DNA from: Leptolyngbya sp. FACHB-60
GTDB lineage: Bacteria; Cyanobacteriota; Cyanobacteriia; Phormidesmidales; Phormidesmidaceae
Length of the DNA stretch: 39,222 nt
Direction of reading: 5' to 3'
Assembly: GCF_014695775.1 (NCBI RefSeq)
Contig: NZ_JACJOX010000002.1
Span: forward strand, 1 to 39,222
Of this stretch, positions 23,819 through 32,361 are shown piece after piece. The position numbers were made by a program, and so were the translations under genes. Positions within the stretch are counted from its first letter, which is position 1. Each line of letters opens with the position of its first letter. The notes beneath the pieces are model-generated. The model was not told where the DNA came from. It saw only the letters and a list, made by a program, of their open reading frames with translations, and searched no databases.

Positions 23819-24625
23819 CTAATATTCGAACTTCACGTAGCTTTCCGTAGCGTTGTCGGCTAACTGTTCTACGGTGTTACACCGGAGTAACTGCTGCTGC
23901 TGCGGTGACAACCCATTGTAATAGCCCTGCCCCAGGGTTAAATCTACCTTATGGGTGTGAAGCCAGTGCATGACATACCCCATCACCACCATGGGGCGGG
24001 GTTCTGGAGTGCGGTTGGGGGTGCCCCGGTGGAGAGCTAGAGGCGATCGCACCATCACGTCCCCCGGCTGCATATAAAATTGCTCCATCGCAATTTCGCC
24101 CGCTCGAACTTTGACTAGCCCTTCTTCGCGAGACATCACATGGGTGCCCCGGGCCATCTCAAAGGGGCCGTTGTCTGCGGTAACTTCGACGAGGGGAAAG
24201 TTGACGGCTAAGGCATAGAGCGGTGTCACCATCTGGTCAGAAAACAGAGGTCGAAAGTCGCGGTGGATTTCCTGATATTCAGACCCCTGCATAGGAATAT
24301 CAGCGGCCAGCTGTACCAGCTTGTATTCCTGATGAAAAACGCGATCGAGGATGCCCTGAATGGTTGGGTTGGCGAAAACTTCAGGGTTGGCAAAGGGAGC
24401 AACCCAGGGCAGAGTAACGTAACCTCGGCCAGGGCCTCTGGGAGCGACGCCGCCGGGTTGCTGCTGCCGCTGGTGAAACAGGGCATCAAAGGCGGCTTTC
24501 CATTCGCCAATCAGGGCGCGATCGAACAACCCGCGAATGATGCAAATTCCGTCTCGGTTTAAGTCTTCTGCAAGCTGATCTACGTCGGTTGGGCTAAACG
24601 TTGTTCTCTGAATGCTCTGAATCAT
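23819..24625 (-). CDS. Phytanoyl-CoA dioxygenase (PhyH) family Fe(II)/2-oxoglutarate oxygenase
   Basis: The fold is recognised from RDGICIIRGLF near the N-terminus, the iron-binding HxD in YQEIHRDFRP and the distal His and Arg in LALHRGTPNRTPEPRPMVV. MQPGDVMVRSP precedes the last. I use ATG 24625 (268 aa), the start closest to the conserved domain with a GGA upstream; ATGs at 24661 and 24679 are possible. Family members hydroxylate varied small molecules with iron and 2-oxoglutarate. Its substrate here is unknown. It lies between an MBL hydrolase and GH43 in the galactose island, separated from the former by a REP-like element, so it may have its own promoter. Confidence 0.85.
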   Translation of the reverse strand: MIQSIQRTTFSPTDVDQLAEDLNRDGICIIRGLFDRALIGEWKAAFDALFHQRQQQPGGVAPRGPGRGYVTLPWVAPFANPEVFANPTIQGILDRVFHQEYKLVQLAADIPMQGSEYQEIHRDFRPLFSDQMVTPLYALAVNFPLVEVTADNGPFEMARGTHVMSREEGLVKVRAGEIAMEQFYMQPGDVMVRSPLALHRGTPNRTPEPRPMVVMGYVMHWLHTHKVDLTLGQGYYNGLSPQQQQLLRCNTVEQLADNATESYVKFEY

Positions 24626-24859
24626 TGCGCAATCCGCTGAATTGGGGGTAAAGGATGACATCGTGCTGCTGAAGGTCATAAGCAGATCAAAATCTATCCT
24701 TCGGTATAGTCCTATTCTCCCCATTGATAGAGGCAGAATGCTTGTGATCCTACCGATTCTTTAAAAATCTAAATTTCTTCGCCAAAAAATTCTATCGCCT
24801 GCAATTCTTGCGGTAAGCGATGGATGCGGGTGCATCCCACTTTTGCAGGTGCCTATATC

Positions 24860-24934
24860 ATTCCCACGCGAGTAGGAATCCATTCAGGAGCAAGATGTCC
24901 GCCGGTCATTCTCATACAGACGGGAATGACCGGC
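24860..24934. repeat. Double-hairpin REP-like element
   Basis: A small ATTCC/GGAAT hairpin (24860-24864 with 24875-24879) is followed by a perfect 11-bp one. That is GCCGGTCATTC (24901-24911) with GAATGACCGGC (24924-24934) around 12 nt. The sequence resembles the widespread bacterial CATTCCCGCG...CGGGAAT type of intergenic repeat. It fills the gap between the PhyH and MBL genes; no gene lies in 24725-24994. Confidence 0.55.
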
Positions 24935-24994
24935 AGCTAGCCGTCAGAATGATAGATTTACAAATTTGGGATGCACTCGTTGTATGCAGTATCC

Positions 24995-25843
24995 CTACCG
25001 TAACGAAAATTCTTGGGGTGACGATTGAACGAAGGCGTCCAATTCAACAGCATCATGGCTACAGAAAAGGCGCACGTCATTGGGTCGATCGCACGACAAC
25101 TGCCACAACCGATCTTGATTCTGTAACCGGGCGGTGCGATCGGCTTCCATCATCCACTGGTAAGCGCGCATTCCTGGTGTGCAGTGCCGCTGCGATGGGT
25201 TCATTTCATCCCGATAGAAATAGGCGTCCCCAGCATGCAATAACCAGCCTTCGGAGGTTTGAACGGCAATTCCCGCATGGCCATGGGTGTGACCCACCAG
25301 GGGAATGAGCAAAATTTCTGGGGGGAGTCCGGCCAGATCGCGAACGGCCTCAAAGCCAAACCAGGGTTCTCCTCCCGCTGTGTAGTATTGCCAATGCTTG
25401 ACCTCATCCCACTGGTTGGGGCGATAACGCCGCCTGGCGATAAAACCCTGGCGATCGCGGGCTGTTTCCATTTCGCTTTGCATCACGTGAACAGTCGCAT
25501 CGGGAAAATCCTCTAGGCCACCGGCATGGTCAAAATCGAGATGGGTCAGGACAATGTGACGGACATCGCTGGGGGAAAATCCGAGGCGCTGAATTTGCTC
25601 GATGGCCGTATATTTGCGATCAAACTGAATGTTGTTGAAATGGATAAAGAACGGGCTGAGTCGTGAGTAGGGAGCCTGCACATCGCGCAATCCAAAACCG
25701 GTATCAATTAGCACCAGTTCGTGATTGGTTTCAATCAGCAGACAGTGGCAGACGAGATGGGCGGTGAGGCTACGACTGAAGCCGTCGAAGAGGGAGCCGC
25801 CGAGGGGACACATGCAGCCACAGTTGAGGTGATGAATACGCAT
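24995..25843 (-). CDS. Metallo-beta-lactamase-fold hydrolase, lactonase-like
   Basis: The 282-aa protein has the metal-binding motifs of the fold in order. LTHLDFDHAGG is the first box (HxDxDH variant), VGHTHGHAGI holds the next His, HAGDAYFYRDE the bridging Asp, and CSHD the last His. LIETNHELVLIDTGFG is the typical N-terminal strand. The start ATG 25843 has GAGG 8 nt upstream. The nearest recognisable group is the AHL-lactonase/AttM-like hydrolases, so a sugar lactone or signal lactone is a reasonable substrate guess; the family is broad. The first box has Asp where many members have a second His, which may affect metal choice. It is probably co-transcribed with galK. Confidence 0.85.
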   Translation of the reverse strand: MRIHHLNCGCMCPLGGSLFDGFSRSLTAHLVCHCLLIETNHELVLIDTGFGLRDVQAPYSRLSPFFIHFNNIQFDRKYTAIEQIQRLGFSPSDVRHIVLTHLDFDHAGGLEDFPDATVHVMQSEMETARDRQGFIARRRYRPNQWDEVKHWQYYTAGGEPWFGFEAVRDLAGLPPEILLIPLVGHTHGHAGIAVQTSEGWLLHAGDAYFYRDEMNPSQRHCTPGMRAYQWMMEADRTARLQNQDRLWQLSCDRPNDVRLFCSHDAVELDAFVQSSPQEFSLR

Positions 25844-25876
25844 AAGATTTTCCTCGGGTTGGTTCTAAGGCTGAAA

Positions 25877-26062
25877 TCAGGGCGTTGGCTGCTCGTCGGA
25901 TGGCATGATTTCGGTTTTAGCTTGAGCCGTGAAGCCCCCCAGCTTGATCTGCTCTTCCAGGAAAGTGAGGAACAGGTCAGCTTCTTCGATGGCTCCTTCA
26001 ATGGCCCCTTCGATAGATTGATGTGTGGTTTCCTGGTGGTTTTGGGGTGTTTCGCTGCTCAT
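25877..26062 (-). CDS. Small acidic hypothetical protein, 61 aa
   Basis: The frame lies 6 nt after the galK stop and 33 nt before the MBL gene, filling the gap on the same strand. It is acidic, with a repeated SIEGAIEGAIEEAD helix and a hydrophobic LFLTFLEEQIKLGG stretch. There is no clear ribosome site, so translation would rely on coupling to galK. No family is recognised. The tight fit in the operon is the only argument for it. Confidence 0.5.
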   Translation of the reverse strand: MSSETPQNHQETTHQSIEGAIEGAIEEADLFLTFLEEQIKLGGFTAQAKTEIMPSDEQPTP

Positions 26063-26068
26063 AGGGTT

Positions 26069-27127
26069 TTAGCTAACAAGAAGGCGTCCGTTGTGTCCGG
26101 CGTGGGTGTAGCGTTCGAGGGTGGAGTGGGCGATCGCCTCTCCGTTTCCCTTGGCGACTAGGGCAACGCAGGCACCACCAAATCCAGCGCCGGTGAGGCG
26201 GGCACCAAAGACCTCGGGGGTGCTTTGAAGAATGTCTACCAGAGTGTCGAGGGCAGGGACAGAAACTTCGTAGTCGTCTCGCAGGCTGGCATGGGAAGCA
26301 TTCATCAGTTCCCCAAAGGTTTCTGGGGTGATGCCCTCTAAGGCTTTCAACACCCGGTTGTTTTCGGTGATCACATGACGGGCTCGCTGGCGCAGTGGGT
26401 CAGGTAATGACTCGGCTTGCTGAGGGTCGCTGATGTCGCGCAGGGCTTTGACACCGAGGTGCTGGGCGGCGGCTTCGCATTCGGCTCGGCGCTGGTTGTA
26501 GCCGCTGGTAGCCAGCGATCGCGCCACGCCACTATCGATCACCACAATCTCTGCACCTGTGGGGAAAGGCAAAATCTGGCGATCGAGGGTGCGGGTATCA
26601 AGGAACAGCATGTGATCGGTATCGGCCAAGCTGGAAGCCATCTGGTCAAGAATGCCGCAGCTGACCCCGGCATACTGGATTTCGGCCTGTTGACCGAGCT
26701 GCGCGATCTCCACATCGTCCAAAGAGAGGTGGAGGAGCGATCGCAGTCCTCGCAAGGTGGCCACTTCCAACGCCGCACTGCTGGACAGGCCGGATCCGAT
26801 AGGAACGGACGACGTGACGAAGATGTTCAAAGGCGGAATTTTGTGTCCGGCAGTTTCCAAGACGCGAATGCAGCCGTCAACATAGCGGGCAAAGCCCTCG
26901 GGAGTGGCCTCAGCGGGGTCGAGATCAACTTGCTCTTCCAATTCGGCGGAGTAGAAATGGTGGCAATCATCGGGGCTGAAGCCGATGGCAACGGTGGTGT
27001 GCTGGGGAATGGCGGTGGGTAGCACAAACCCGTCGTTGTAGTCGGTGTGTTCACCCAACAGGTTTACCCGGCCGGGGGCACGGGCTTCAACGTCGGGGGC
27101 GGTGTTGAAAATTTGCCTGTAGTCCAT
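26069..27127 (-). CDS. galK: Galactokinase
   Basis: The 352-aa GHMP kinase has the galactokinase signature ARAPGRVNLLGEHTDYNDGF near the N-terminus, the ATP-binding PIGSGLSSSAALEVA motif (~residues 115-130) and GARLTGAGFGGACVALV near the C-terminus. It phosphorylates alpha-D-galactose to galactose-1-phosphate. I prefer ATG 27127 (GGAG 8 nt upstream) to the TTG at 27133; either overlaps or touches the M24 stop at 27130, indicating coupling. All catalytic motifs appear intact. galT lies two genes upstream in the same operon. Confidence 0.96.
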   Translation of the reverse strand: MDYRQIFNTAPDVEARAPGRVNLLGEHTDYNDGFVLPTAIPQHTTVAIGFSPDDCHHFYSAELEEQVDLDPAEATPEGFARYVDGCIRVLETAGHKIPPLNIFVTSSVPIGSGLSSSAALEVATLRGLRSLLHLSLDDVEIAQLGQQAEIQYAGVSCGILDQMASSLADTDHMLFLDTRTLDRQILPFPTGAEIVVIDSGVARSLATSGYNQRRAECEAAAQHLGVKALRDISDPQQAESLPDPLRQRARHVITENNRVLKALEGITPETFGELMNASHASLRDDYEVSVPALDTLVDILQSTPEVFGARLTGAGFGGACVALVAKGNGEAIAHSTLERYTHAGHNGRLLVS

Positions 27128-27129
27128 AA

Positions 27130-28233
27130 TCAACGCTCCAGGGGAATCGGTCGGAGTCGCCCAGCAACGTCCTGATGGGGAAACTGAGGGTCAAAACTCA
27201 AGTTCTCCAAACCGTTATCCGGCTGCAAAACAAAGGTGTCCTCAATCTTTGCCCCCGGAATGCTGGGGTTCCAAGCCAGGATCGTGGGGGCGGCGAGGCG
27301 ATCGCCCGTCTCTGCCGTGGCCACTACCTCCCGCGCTCCATAGCCAGCGGTTCCCCCCTGGTGATGTTCCCGAATCGCGTTGGGAAACCCATGCTGTTCG
27401 TAGGCTGTTGCTAGGGCGTGATAAATCTCATTCAGCGGCGTATCCACCTGAGAGTGATCGAGCGCAACGGCTTCAATCTCAGCGATAGTACGATGGCGCT
27501 GTCGATCCGATTCCGATACATCGCCAAAGAATACAAAGCGAGTCAGACTGACAATCAGCCCATGACCTCGCGCACAAAATACCAGCATCGCCTGTCGTCC
27601 CAGGGTCTCACCGCTGGGTAAAGGATGGCGGTAGAGGGGGAGGCGGCGATCGCCCGCTGCCAGAGTCAGCGCCGGGTGTAGCCCTCTAGACCACATCGCT
27701 TCTGCCCCGGCCCCAGCCAGTTGATGCTCCGTCCAGGTCGGTTGGGCCTGGGTCAAAACCTCGGTCATCGCTTCGCTAGCGAGCCGACCCACCTGGCGAT
27801 AGCGATCCAATTCGCTAGGCAACATTACCCATCGATGCTGGACGAGAGATGAAGGAAGGGCCGTTTCAGTAGATCCTCCCGATGGCTTGTCGCTCAACAC
27901 CTGGCCGCCCTGGGTCGCTTCCTCTACAAAGGATTGTCGCTCAGAACCTTGTGCCCACGGATTAACGTGAAGTTTATAGGGAGAACCCTTTGGCAGTTCC
28001 TCATCCTTCAGCCGCTGAGCTTCGATTTCATCGGTCAACACCCAAGCATCGGTGGGGGTTACAAGCACCTCAGCCACCCCCGCTTCAGCAGCCAGCAGCA
28101 CTGTATTGGAACCCCCAGCCGTTGCCCAGGCAAACCAGTCGGTTCCCCGTAGGCGAATTCCGGCGGCGTCCGTTTCCTGGAGCGTACTCCGTAAAATAGC
28201 TAATTTTTCAGAAATTTCTTCTGATCGATTCAT
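27130..28233 (-). CDS. M24-fold (creatinase/aminopeptidase P-like) protein lacking key metal ligands
   Basis: The 367-aa protein has the pita-bread fold pattern: an N-terminal creatinase-like domain, then RQVGRLASEAMTEVLTQAQ, ATAYEQHGFP, EHHQGGTAGYGAREV and NPSIPGAKIEDTFVL. In metallopeptidases of this family the LVDxG and SDxTR segments give two Asp ligands. Here they read LVFCARGHG and VSLTR, without either Asp. The His of EHHQGG and the Glu of KIEDTF remain. It is thus unlikely to be an ordinary metalloprotease; creatinase-like metal-free hydrolysis or a non-enzymatic role is possible. It lies between galT and galK with overlapping stop/start, so a link to galactose use is suggested by position only. 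ATG 28233 is preferred to TTG 28254. Confidence 0.8.
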   Translation of the reverse strand: MNRSEEISEKLAILRSTLQETDAAGIRLRGTDWFAWATAGGSNTVLLAAEAGVAEVLVTPTDAWVLTDEIEAQRLKDEELPKGSPYKLHVNPWAQGSERQSFVEEATQGGQVLSDKPSGGSTETALPSSLVQHRWVMLPSELDRYRQVGRLASEAMTEVLTQAQPTWTEHQLAGAGAEAMWSRGLHPALTLAAGDRRLPLYRHPLPSGETLGRQAMLVFCARGHGLIVSLTRFVFFGDVSESDRQRHRTIAEIEAVALDHSQVDTPLNEIYHALATAYEQHGFPNAIREHHQGGTAGYGAREVVATAETGDRLAAPTILAWNPSIPGAKIEDTFVLQPDNGLENLSFDPQFPHQDVAGRLRPIPLER

Positions 28234-28275
28234 GGCATGAATTGCCTTACTCAATGGTCAGTGATGCTTCCCGAC

Positions 28276-29376
28276 TTAAACGTGCGTAATCTGTTCAAGC
28301 TCAACGTTGACGGCCTGTAGTTCCTTGGCTTTTTCTTCTGGCAACGCATCGTTGGCAAACATGCCAGCCGCCAGTTCTGTTCCGGCTAAATACTTGAGCC
28401 GGTCTGAGGTGCGATAGGGGGGATAAAACTGGGCGTGAAGGTGCCATTCTGGATGGGCTTCCCCATTCACAGGAGCTTGAAACCAGGCCATCAAATAGGG
28501 AAACGGACGCTGCCATAGCCCGTCATATTTCAAGGTCACGGTCTTCAACGCTCGGGCTAGGCCCGCCCGTTGATCGGGAGACAAATCTACGAATGTCGCC
28601 ACGGGATGGATCGGCGCAATCCAGACTTCATAGGGATAGCGCGCGCACACCGGAACGAAGGCGATCGCCCATTCATCCTGATACAAAATCCGCTGATTAT
28701 CCTGAATCTCAGCCTGAATCAGATCCTCCAATAATCCCCGCTGGTGCTGCTGATAATACTCCTGCTGGCACGTTCCCATTCGGGCCGGGACCGGGGGCAC
28801 AAAGGGATAGGCATAAATTTGTCCGTGGGGATGGTGTAGCGTAACCCCCACCTCAATCCCTTTGTTCTCAAAGGGCAGCACGTATTGAATTTGGGAGTGC
28901 TGGCTGATGGCCTGGGTACGATCGCCCCACACCTGAAACAGCAGCTCAATATGATCCAGCGGTAGCGAACTCAACGCCGCCTGGGGGTTTTGGGTAAACA
29001 CCACCACCTCACAGGCACCGTTGGCGGGCACCGTATCCACAATTTCATGGGGAGCATCCGCCGCTGACGGAATCAGCGACGGAAAGCGGTTCTCAAACAC
29101 CGCAATGTCGTAGTCTCCCGGAGGCAACTCCGTAGGAAACTGCGGGTCCTTGGTGGGAGCCAGCGGATTATATTCCGGAGGCGGCATGAATGTCCGCCCC
29201 TGGCGATGGCTGGCATAGGCCACCCACTCCCCCCGCAGCGGATGCCAGCGGAGGTGGGGGTTGGCCTGGACAGGGTCGTTGCTCGGACTAGGCGCAGTTA
29301 TTCCCGCCGCAATGGGTGACCGGCTGTACAGGGTGAGGTTGCGCCCATCTGGCTTCAAGAGCGTCTGAGAGTGCAT
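28276..29376 (-). CDS. galT: Galactose-1-phosphate uridylyltransferase
   Basis: The 366-aa protein has [18 protein letters not shown] near the N-terminus, the metal-site region [11 protein letters not shown], the active-site [14 protein letters not shown] (HPH nucleophile motif) and a C-terminal [13 protein letters not shown] histidine cluster. It exchanges UDP between UDP-glucose and galactose-1-phosphate. The ATG at 29376 lies 89 bp inside the 3' end of the GH2 gene in another frame. No closer start upstream of the conserved [10 protein letters not shown] is available, so the overlap seems real or the GH2 end is extended. The M24 gene follows after a short gap. Confidence 0.95.
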   Translation of the reverse strand: MHSQTLLKPDGRNLTLYSRSPIAAGITAPSPSNDPVQANPHLRWHPLRGEWVAYASHRQGRTFMPPPEYNPLAPTKDPQFPTELPPGDYDIAVFENRFPSLIPSAADAPHEIVDTVPANGACEVVVFTQNPQAALSSLPLDHIELLFQVWGDRTQAISQHSQIQYVLPFENKGIEVGVTLHHPHGQIYAYPFVPPVPARMGTCQQEYYQQHQRGLLEDLIQAEIQDNQRILYQDEWAIAFVPVCARYPYEVWIAPIHPVATFVDLSPDQRAGLARALKTVTLKYDGLWQRPFPYLMAWFQAPVNGEAHPEWHLHAQFYPPYRTSDRLKYLAGTELAAGMFANDALPEEKAKELQAVNVELEQITHV

Positions 29377-31261
29377 GTTCTAGGTGGGCCTGCGCTACGT
29401 TTCCGGGCTCTTGCAGCATAGACGGGGCATCCTCTCCCATCCCCCTACCTAAAGTGGCAGATGCGATCGCCCAAATGGGGAACTTTGGCGTGCGATCGAT
29501 ATACAACAGCCCGTTTGCCTCCTGAAAGGTATCTGTCAGCTGGGTGTAGCAGAAACCACTAAACATTTCCACCTGATTCACCGTTTGCAGCAGCGTCGCA
29601 TAATGCCGCTGAAACTCCAGCGCATCATCCGAGCGCGCATATCCCCAGGTGTTGCTCTGTTCTTCAGGTTTGGTGCAGGCAATGCCGCCAAACTCCGTCA
29701 GCATGATTGGCTGACCTTGATGGGGGTAGCCGTCTAGGGTCAACACCCGCCCGCCGGGACGCTGGCGATCGAACAGATCCGCCAACTTCACCTCAGGCCC
29801 ATAGCGTTTTGCCAAACTGTGGGATTGAGTGTCATAGTCGTGGATCGCCAAAATATCTGTGGCCGTACTTTCCCAACCATCATTCCCAATGACCGGGCGG
29901 GTAGGATCGAGGGTTTTGGTCAGGTGATACAACGCCTGGACACAGTGACGATGGGCTGGGGTTGCGGTCAGGTCAGGCACGCCCCACGACTCGTTGAAGG
30001 GCACCCAGACCACGACACAGGGGTGGCTGGCATCTCGCTCAATCACCTCCGTCCACTCCTTCGTCAACCGTTCTACCGCCTTGGGGCTAAAGCGATAGGC
30101 ACTGGGCATTTCTTCCCATACCATCAGCCCCAGCACGTCGGCCCAGTACAAGAAGCGGGGATCTTCAATCTTCTGGTGCTTACGCACACCGTTGAAGCCC
30201 ATTTCCTTGACCAGTTCCACATCCCGGCGCAGCGCTTCATCGGAAGGGGCTGTCATCAGCGTGTCTTCCCAGTAGCCCTGATCGAGCACCAACCGCAGAT
30301 AGTAGGGATGCCCGTTGAGCATGAAGCGATCGCGCTGGATACTCACCGTCCGCATGGCGGTATAGGAGGTCACCTCATCCACCATCTGCCCCTGGCACCA
30401 GAGTTGAATCTGGGCATCAATCAGCGTCGGCTTTTCAGGACTCCACAGCAATTCATTGCGATAGTCATCAATGCCAGGGTCGGATAGAGCAATGCGGCGG
30501 TGAATTTCGCCATTCAGCACCTCATACATGTCGTTGACTAGGAGTTGCTTACCCACCGTCAGCCGCACCTTCAGGTGCATTTCCTTTTGCAGGTCGCCGG
30601 AGACAAACCCTTCAAAGCCAATTTCCCAGCGCTCAAAATGGGGTGTCCATTTGATGCGATCGATATAGGTGACGGGAACTTTTTCCAACCATACGGTTTG
30701 CCAAATGCCGCTGGTGCGGGGATACCAGATGCTGTGGGGCTCCCGCTGCCAGTCCTGCTTACCTCGGGGTTTTGCCAGGTCGAAGGGGTCGTCTTCTGCC
30801 CATACAGTTACCGTCTGCCAGCCATCAGAACGCAATACGGAGGTGATATCCATTGAGAAGGGGGTGTGCCCGCCTTCGTGGTCAATCATAAACTCGCCAT
30901 TGACCCACACCCGCGCCCGGTAATCGACCGCACCAAAGTGAAGCAGGACACGATCGCCTTCTGCCAACACCTCAAAATTTCGCTCATACCAGCAATTTGG
31001 ATGAAATCCCTGGTCATGAATACCACTGCGGATAGATTCGGGAGCGAAGGGAACCTCGATATGCTGACTCCACGCTTTAACATCGTTGGGTCGTGCATAG
31101 CGTCCTTCGTCATCGTATGTGAACTTCCAGGTGCCATCCAGGGAAGTCCACTGAGAACGCTGTAACTGAGGACGGGGGTATGATGAGCCTGCCTCCGATT
31201 GAAGGTTAGGCGTTAAGTCGCAGGGATACTTTTCTTCAAGACATTTACCGAAGAAATTCAT
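29288..31261 (-). CDS. Glycoside hydrolase family 2 (beta-galactosidase/glucuronidase type)
   Basis: The 657-aa protein has the GH2 order of domains. An N-terminal sugar-binding jelly roll (SLDGTWKFTYDDEG, NCWYERNFEV, VWVNGEFMIDHEGGHTPF) is followed by an immunoglobulin-like domain and a TIM barrel. The acid/base is in VVVWVPFNESWG and the nucleophile in MLTEFGG. No signal peptide is present, implying cytoplasmic action. GH2 includes beta-galactosidases and some galactofuranosidases; the association with galT and galK favours a galactoside. It is the first gene of the long minus-strand galactose operon. Its last 30 codons overlap galT; the tail after ~residue 625 ([17 protein letters not shown]) looks non-conserved. 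Confidence 0.9.
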   Translation of the reverse strand: MNFFGKCLEEKYPCDLTPNLQSEAGSSYPRPQLQRSQWTSLDGTWKFTYDDEGRYARPNDVKAWSQHIEVPFAPESIRSGIHDQGFHPNCWYERNFEVLAEGDRVLLHFGAVDYRARVWVNGEFMIDHEGGHTPFSMDITSVLRSDGWQTVTVWAEDDPFDLAKPRGKQDWQREPHSIWYPRTSGIWQTVWLEKVPVTYIDRIKWTPHFERWEIGFEGFVSGDLQKEMHLKVRLTVGKQLLVNDMYEVLNGEIHRRIALSDPGIDDYRNELLWSPEKPTLIDAQIQLWCQGQMVDEVTSYTAMRTVSIQRDRFMLNGHPYYLRLVLDQGYWEDTLMTAPSDEALRRDVELVKEMGFNGVRKHQKIEDPRFLYWADVLGLMVWEEMPSAYRFSPKAVERLTKEWTEVIERDASHPCVVVWVPFNESWGVPDLTATPAHRHCVQALYHLTKTLDPTRPVIGNDGWESTATDILAIHDYDTQSHSLAKRYGPEVKLADLFDRQRPGGRVLTLDGYPHQGQPIMLTEFGGIACTKPEEQSNTWGYARSDDALEFQRHYATLLQTVNQVEMFSGFCYTQLTDTFQEANGLLYIDRTPKFPIWAIASATLGRGMGEDAPSMLQEPGNVAQAHLEHALSDALEARWAQPHPVQPVTHCGGNNCA

Positions 31262-31666
31262 GGGGATGTCTAACCAAACTGGTTCTGCTAAGGTTGCCCT
31301 CTTATAGCTCCATAGCTAACTCTATTCTGACAGGTATACAGCAGGTCAGTAGAACAGGTATAAAAAGTCGAGGCTTATGAAGATAGATTGAATAGCCTTG
31401 ACATTTGCGTGTGATATTAAATCGATTAACCAAGTTGAGTGAGGGGGAAGGCCGGCATCCTCTAATCACCCTTTTGGATCCAGAAGACTGACAGCCTTTG
31501 ATTCTCAACAACAGGGGCTCATTCTCAATAAGCCTTAGTGTTTTGCTCTCTTTGCGCTCCAAACCGCCGAGACCCTTGCTATTCCGATAAACTTGACTTG
31601 CTGAAATCCTAAAAAGAGCAAGTCACAGAAGTTTAGGTAGATTGGATCCAATTTTGAGGTCAGTCG
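31262..31666. promoter_or_regulatory. Control region upstream of the GH2-gal operon
   Basis: No gene is convincing here. On the minus strand a TATAAG -10-like box lies around 31305-31300, before GH2. Two direct repeats ACAGGTATA (31330-31338 and 31354-31362, 24-bp pitch) lie just upstream, as expected of an operator. GACTTGCT (31595-31602) and AGCAAGTC (31617-31624) form an 8-bp hairpin before the recombinase gene. Confidence 0.45.
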
Positions 31667-32206
31667 GTGCCGAAGCAAAATCGCCACGACCAGGCGGAAA
31701 TTTGGTCGGCGGAGCAGTTTGAGCAGGTGATGGGGGAGCTGAGCCCGAAGATGCGATCGCTGTTCTCGATCTGCTACTACACCGGCTGCCGGGTCAGCGA
31801 GGCGCGGCAGCTGCGGGCCGAGGATGTGGTGGGCAATACCCTGGTGTTGCGCAAGGCCACGACGAAGACGAAGCGAACGCGAGCGGTGCCGATTCACCCC
31901 AAGCTGAAGGCGGTGCTGGAGGGGGCCGATTTACCTAACAGCGGGTATCTGTTTCCGGGGCGGAGTGGTGAGGGGCCGATTACGCGGCAGGCTTGTGATG
32001 CGGCGCTGCGCAAGGCGTGCGATCGCCTCAGCTTACGTGGCTACAGCACCCACAGCAATCGGCGCACCTGGGCAACCCGGCTCGATAAGGCAGGGGTGCG
32101 GCTGAAGGCAATTCAAGACCTGGGCGGGTGGTCGTCGATGGCGGCGCTGCAACGATATCTCGATGTGTCGGAGGAGGAGAAGGTGAATGCGATCGCCCGA
32201 CTATGA
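31667..32206 (+). CDS. Minimal tyrosine recombinase (catalytic domain only)
   Basis: The 179-aa protein (GTG start) has the catalytic tetrad of tyrosine recombinases: Arg ~42 in TGCRVSEA, Lys in the TKTKR hairpin, HSNR (His ~129, Arg ~132), LGGWSS with Trp replacing the usual His, and nucleophile Tyr ~164 in LQRYLD. The N-terminal core-binding domain present in most integrases is absent, a known form in plasmid-borne recombinases. It may resolve plasmid multimers or mediate cassette exchange next to the galactose island. No attachment sites are recognisable; a hairpin lies about 50 bp upstream. Confidence 0.9.
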   Translation: MPKQNRHDQAEIWSAEQFEQVMGELSPKMRSLFSICYYTGCRVSEARQLRAEDVVGNTLVLRKATTKTKRTRAVPIHPKLKAVLEGADLPNSGYLFPGRSGEGPITRQACDAALRKACDRLSLRGYSTHSNRRTWATRLDKAGVRLKAIQDLGGWSSMAALQRYLDVSEEEKVNAIARL

Positions 32207-32361
32207 CCGCCCAATCAGCACCTTCTTGCCCCTGTTGTGAGGACTCTGCAAAGGCCTTGGTAATGGCAGCATCCAATCGCTCTTAAAGGGCAATCTAGTA
32301 GCAGGGAGCTATCCTGCCTAGACAATATTCTTTGCCCCCCTCTGTATGGGGAAATAACTCA

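Noticed and set aside
31302..31897. Minus-strand frames of 86 and 120 codons upstream of the GH2 gene
   Set aside because: One overlaps the recombinase antisense; the other has no start signal and an implausible composition. The region reads better as regulatory.
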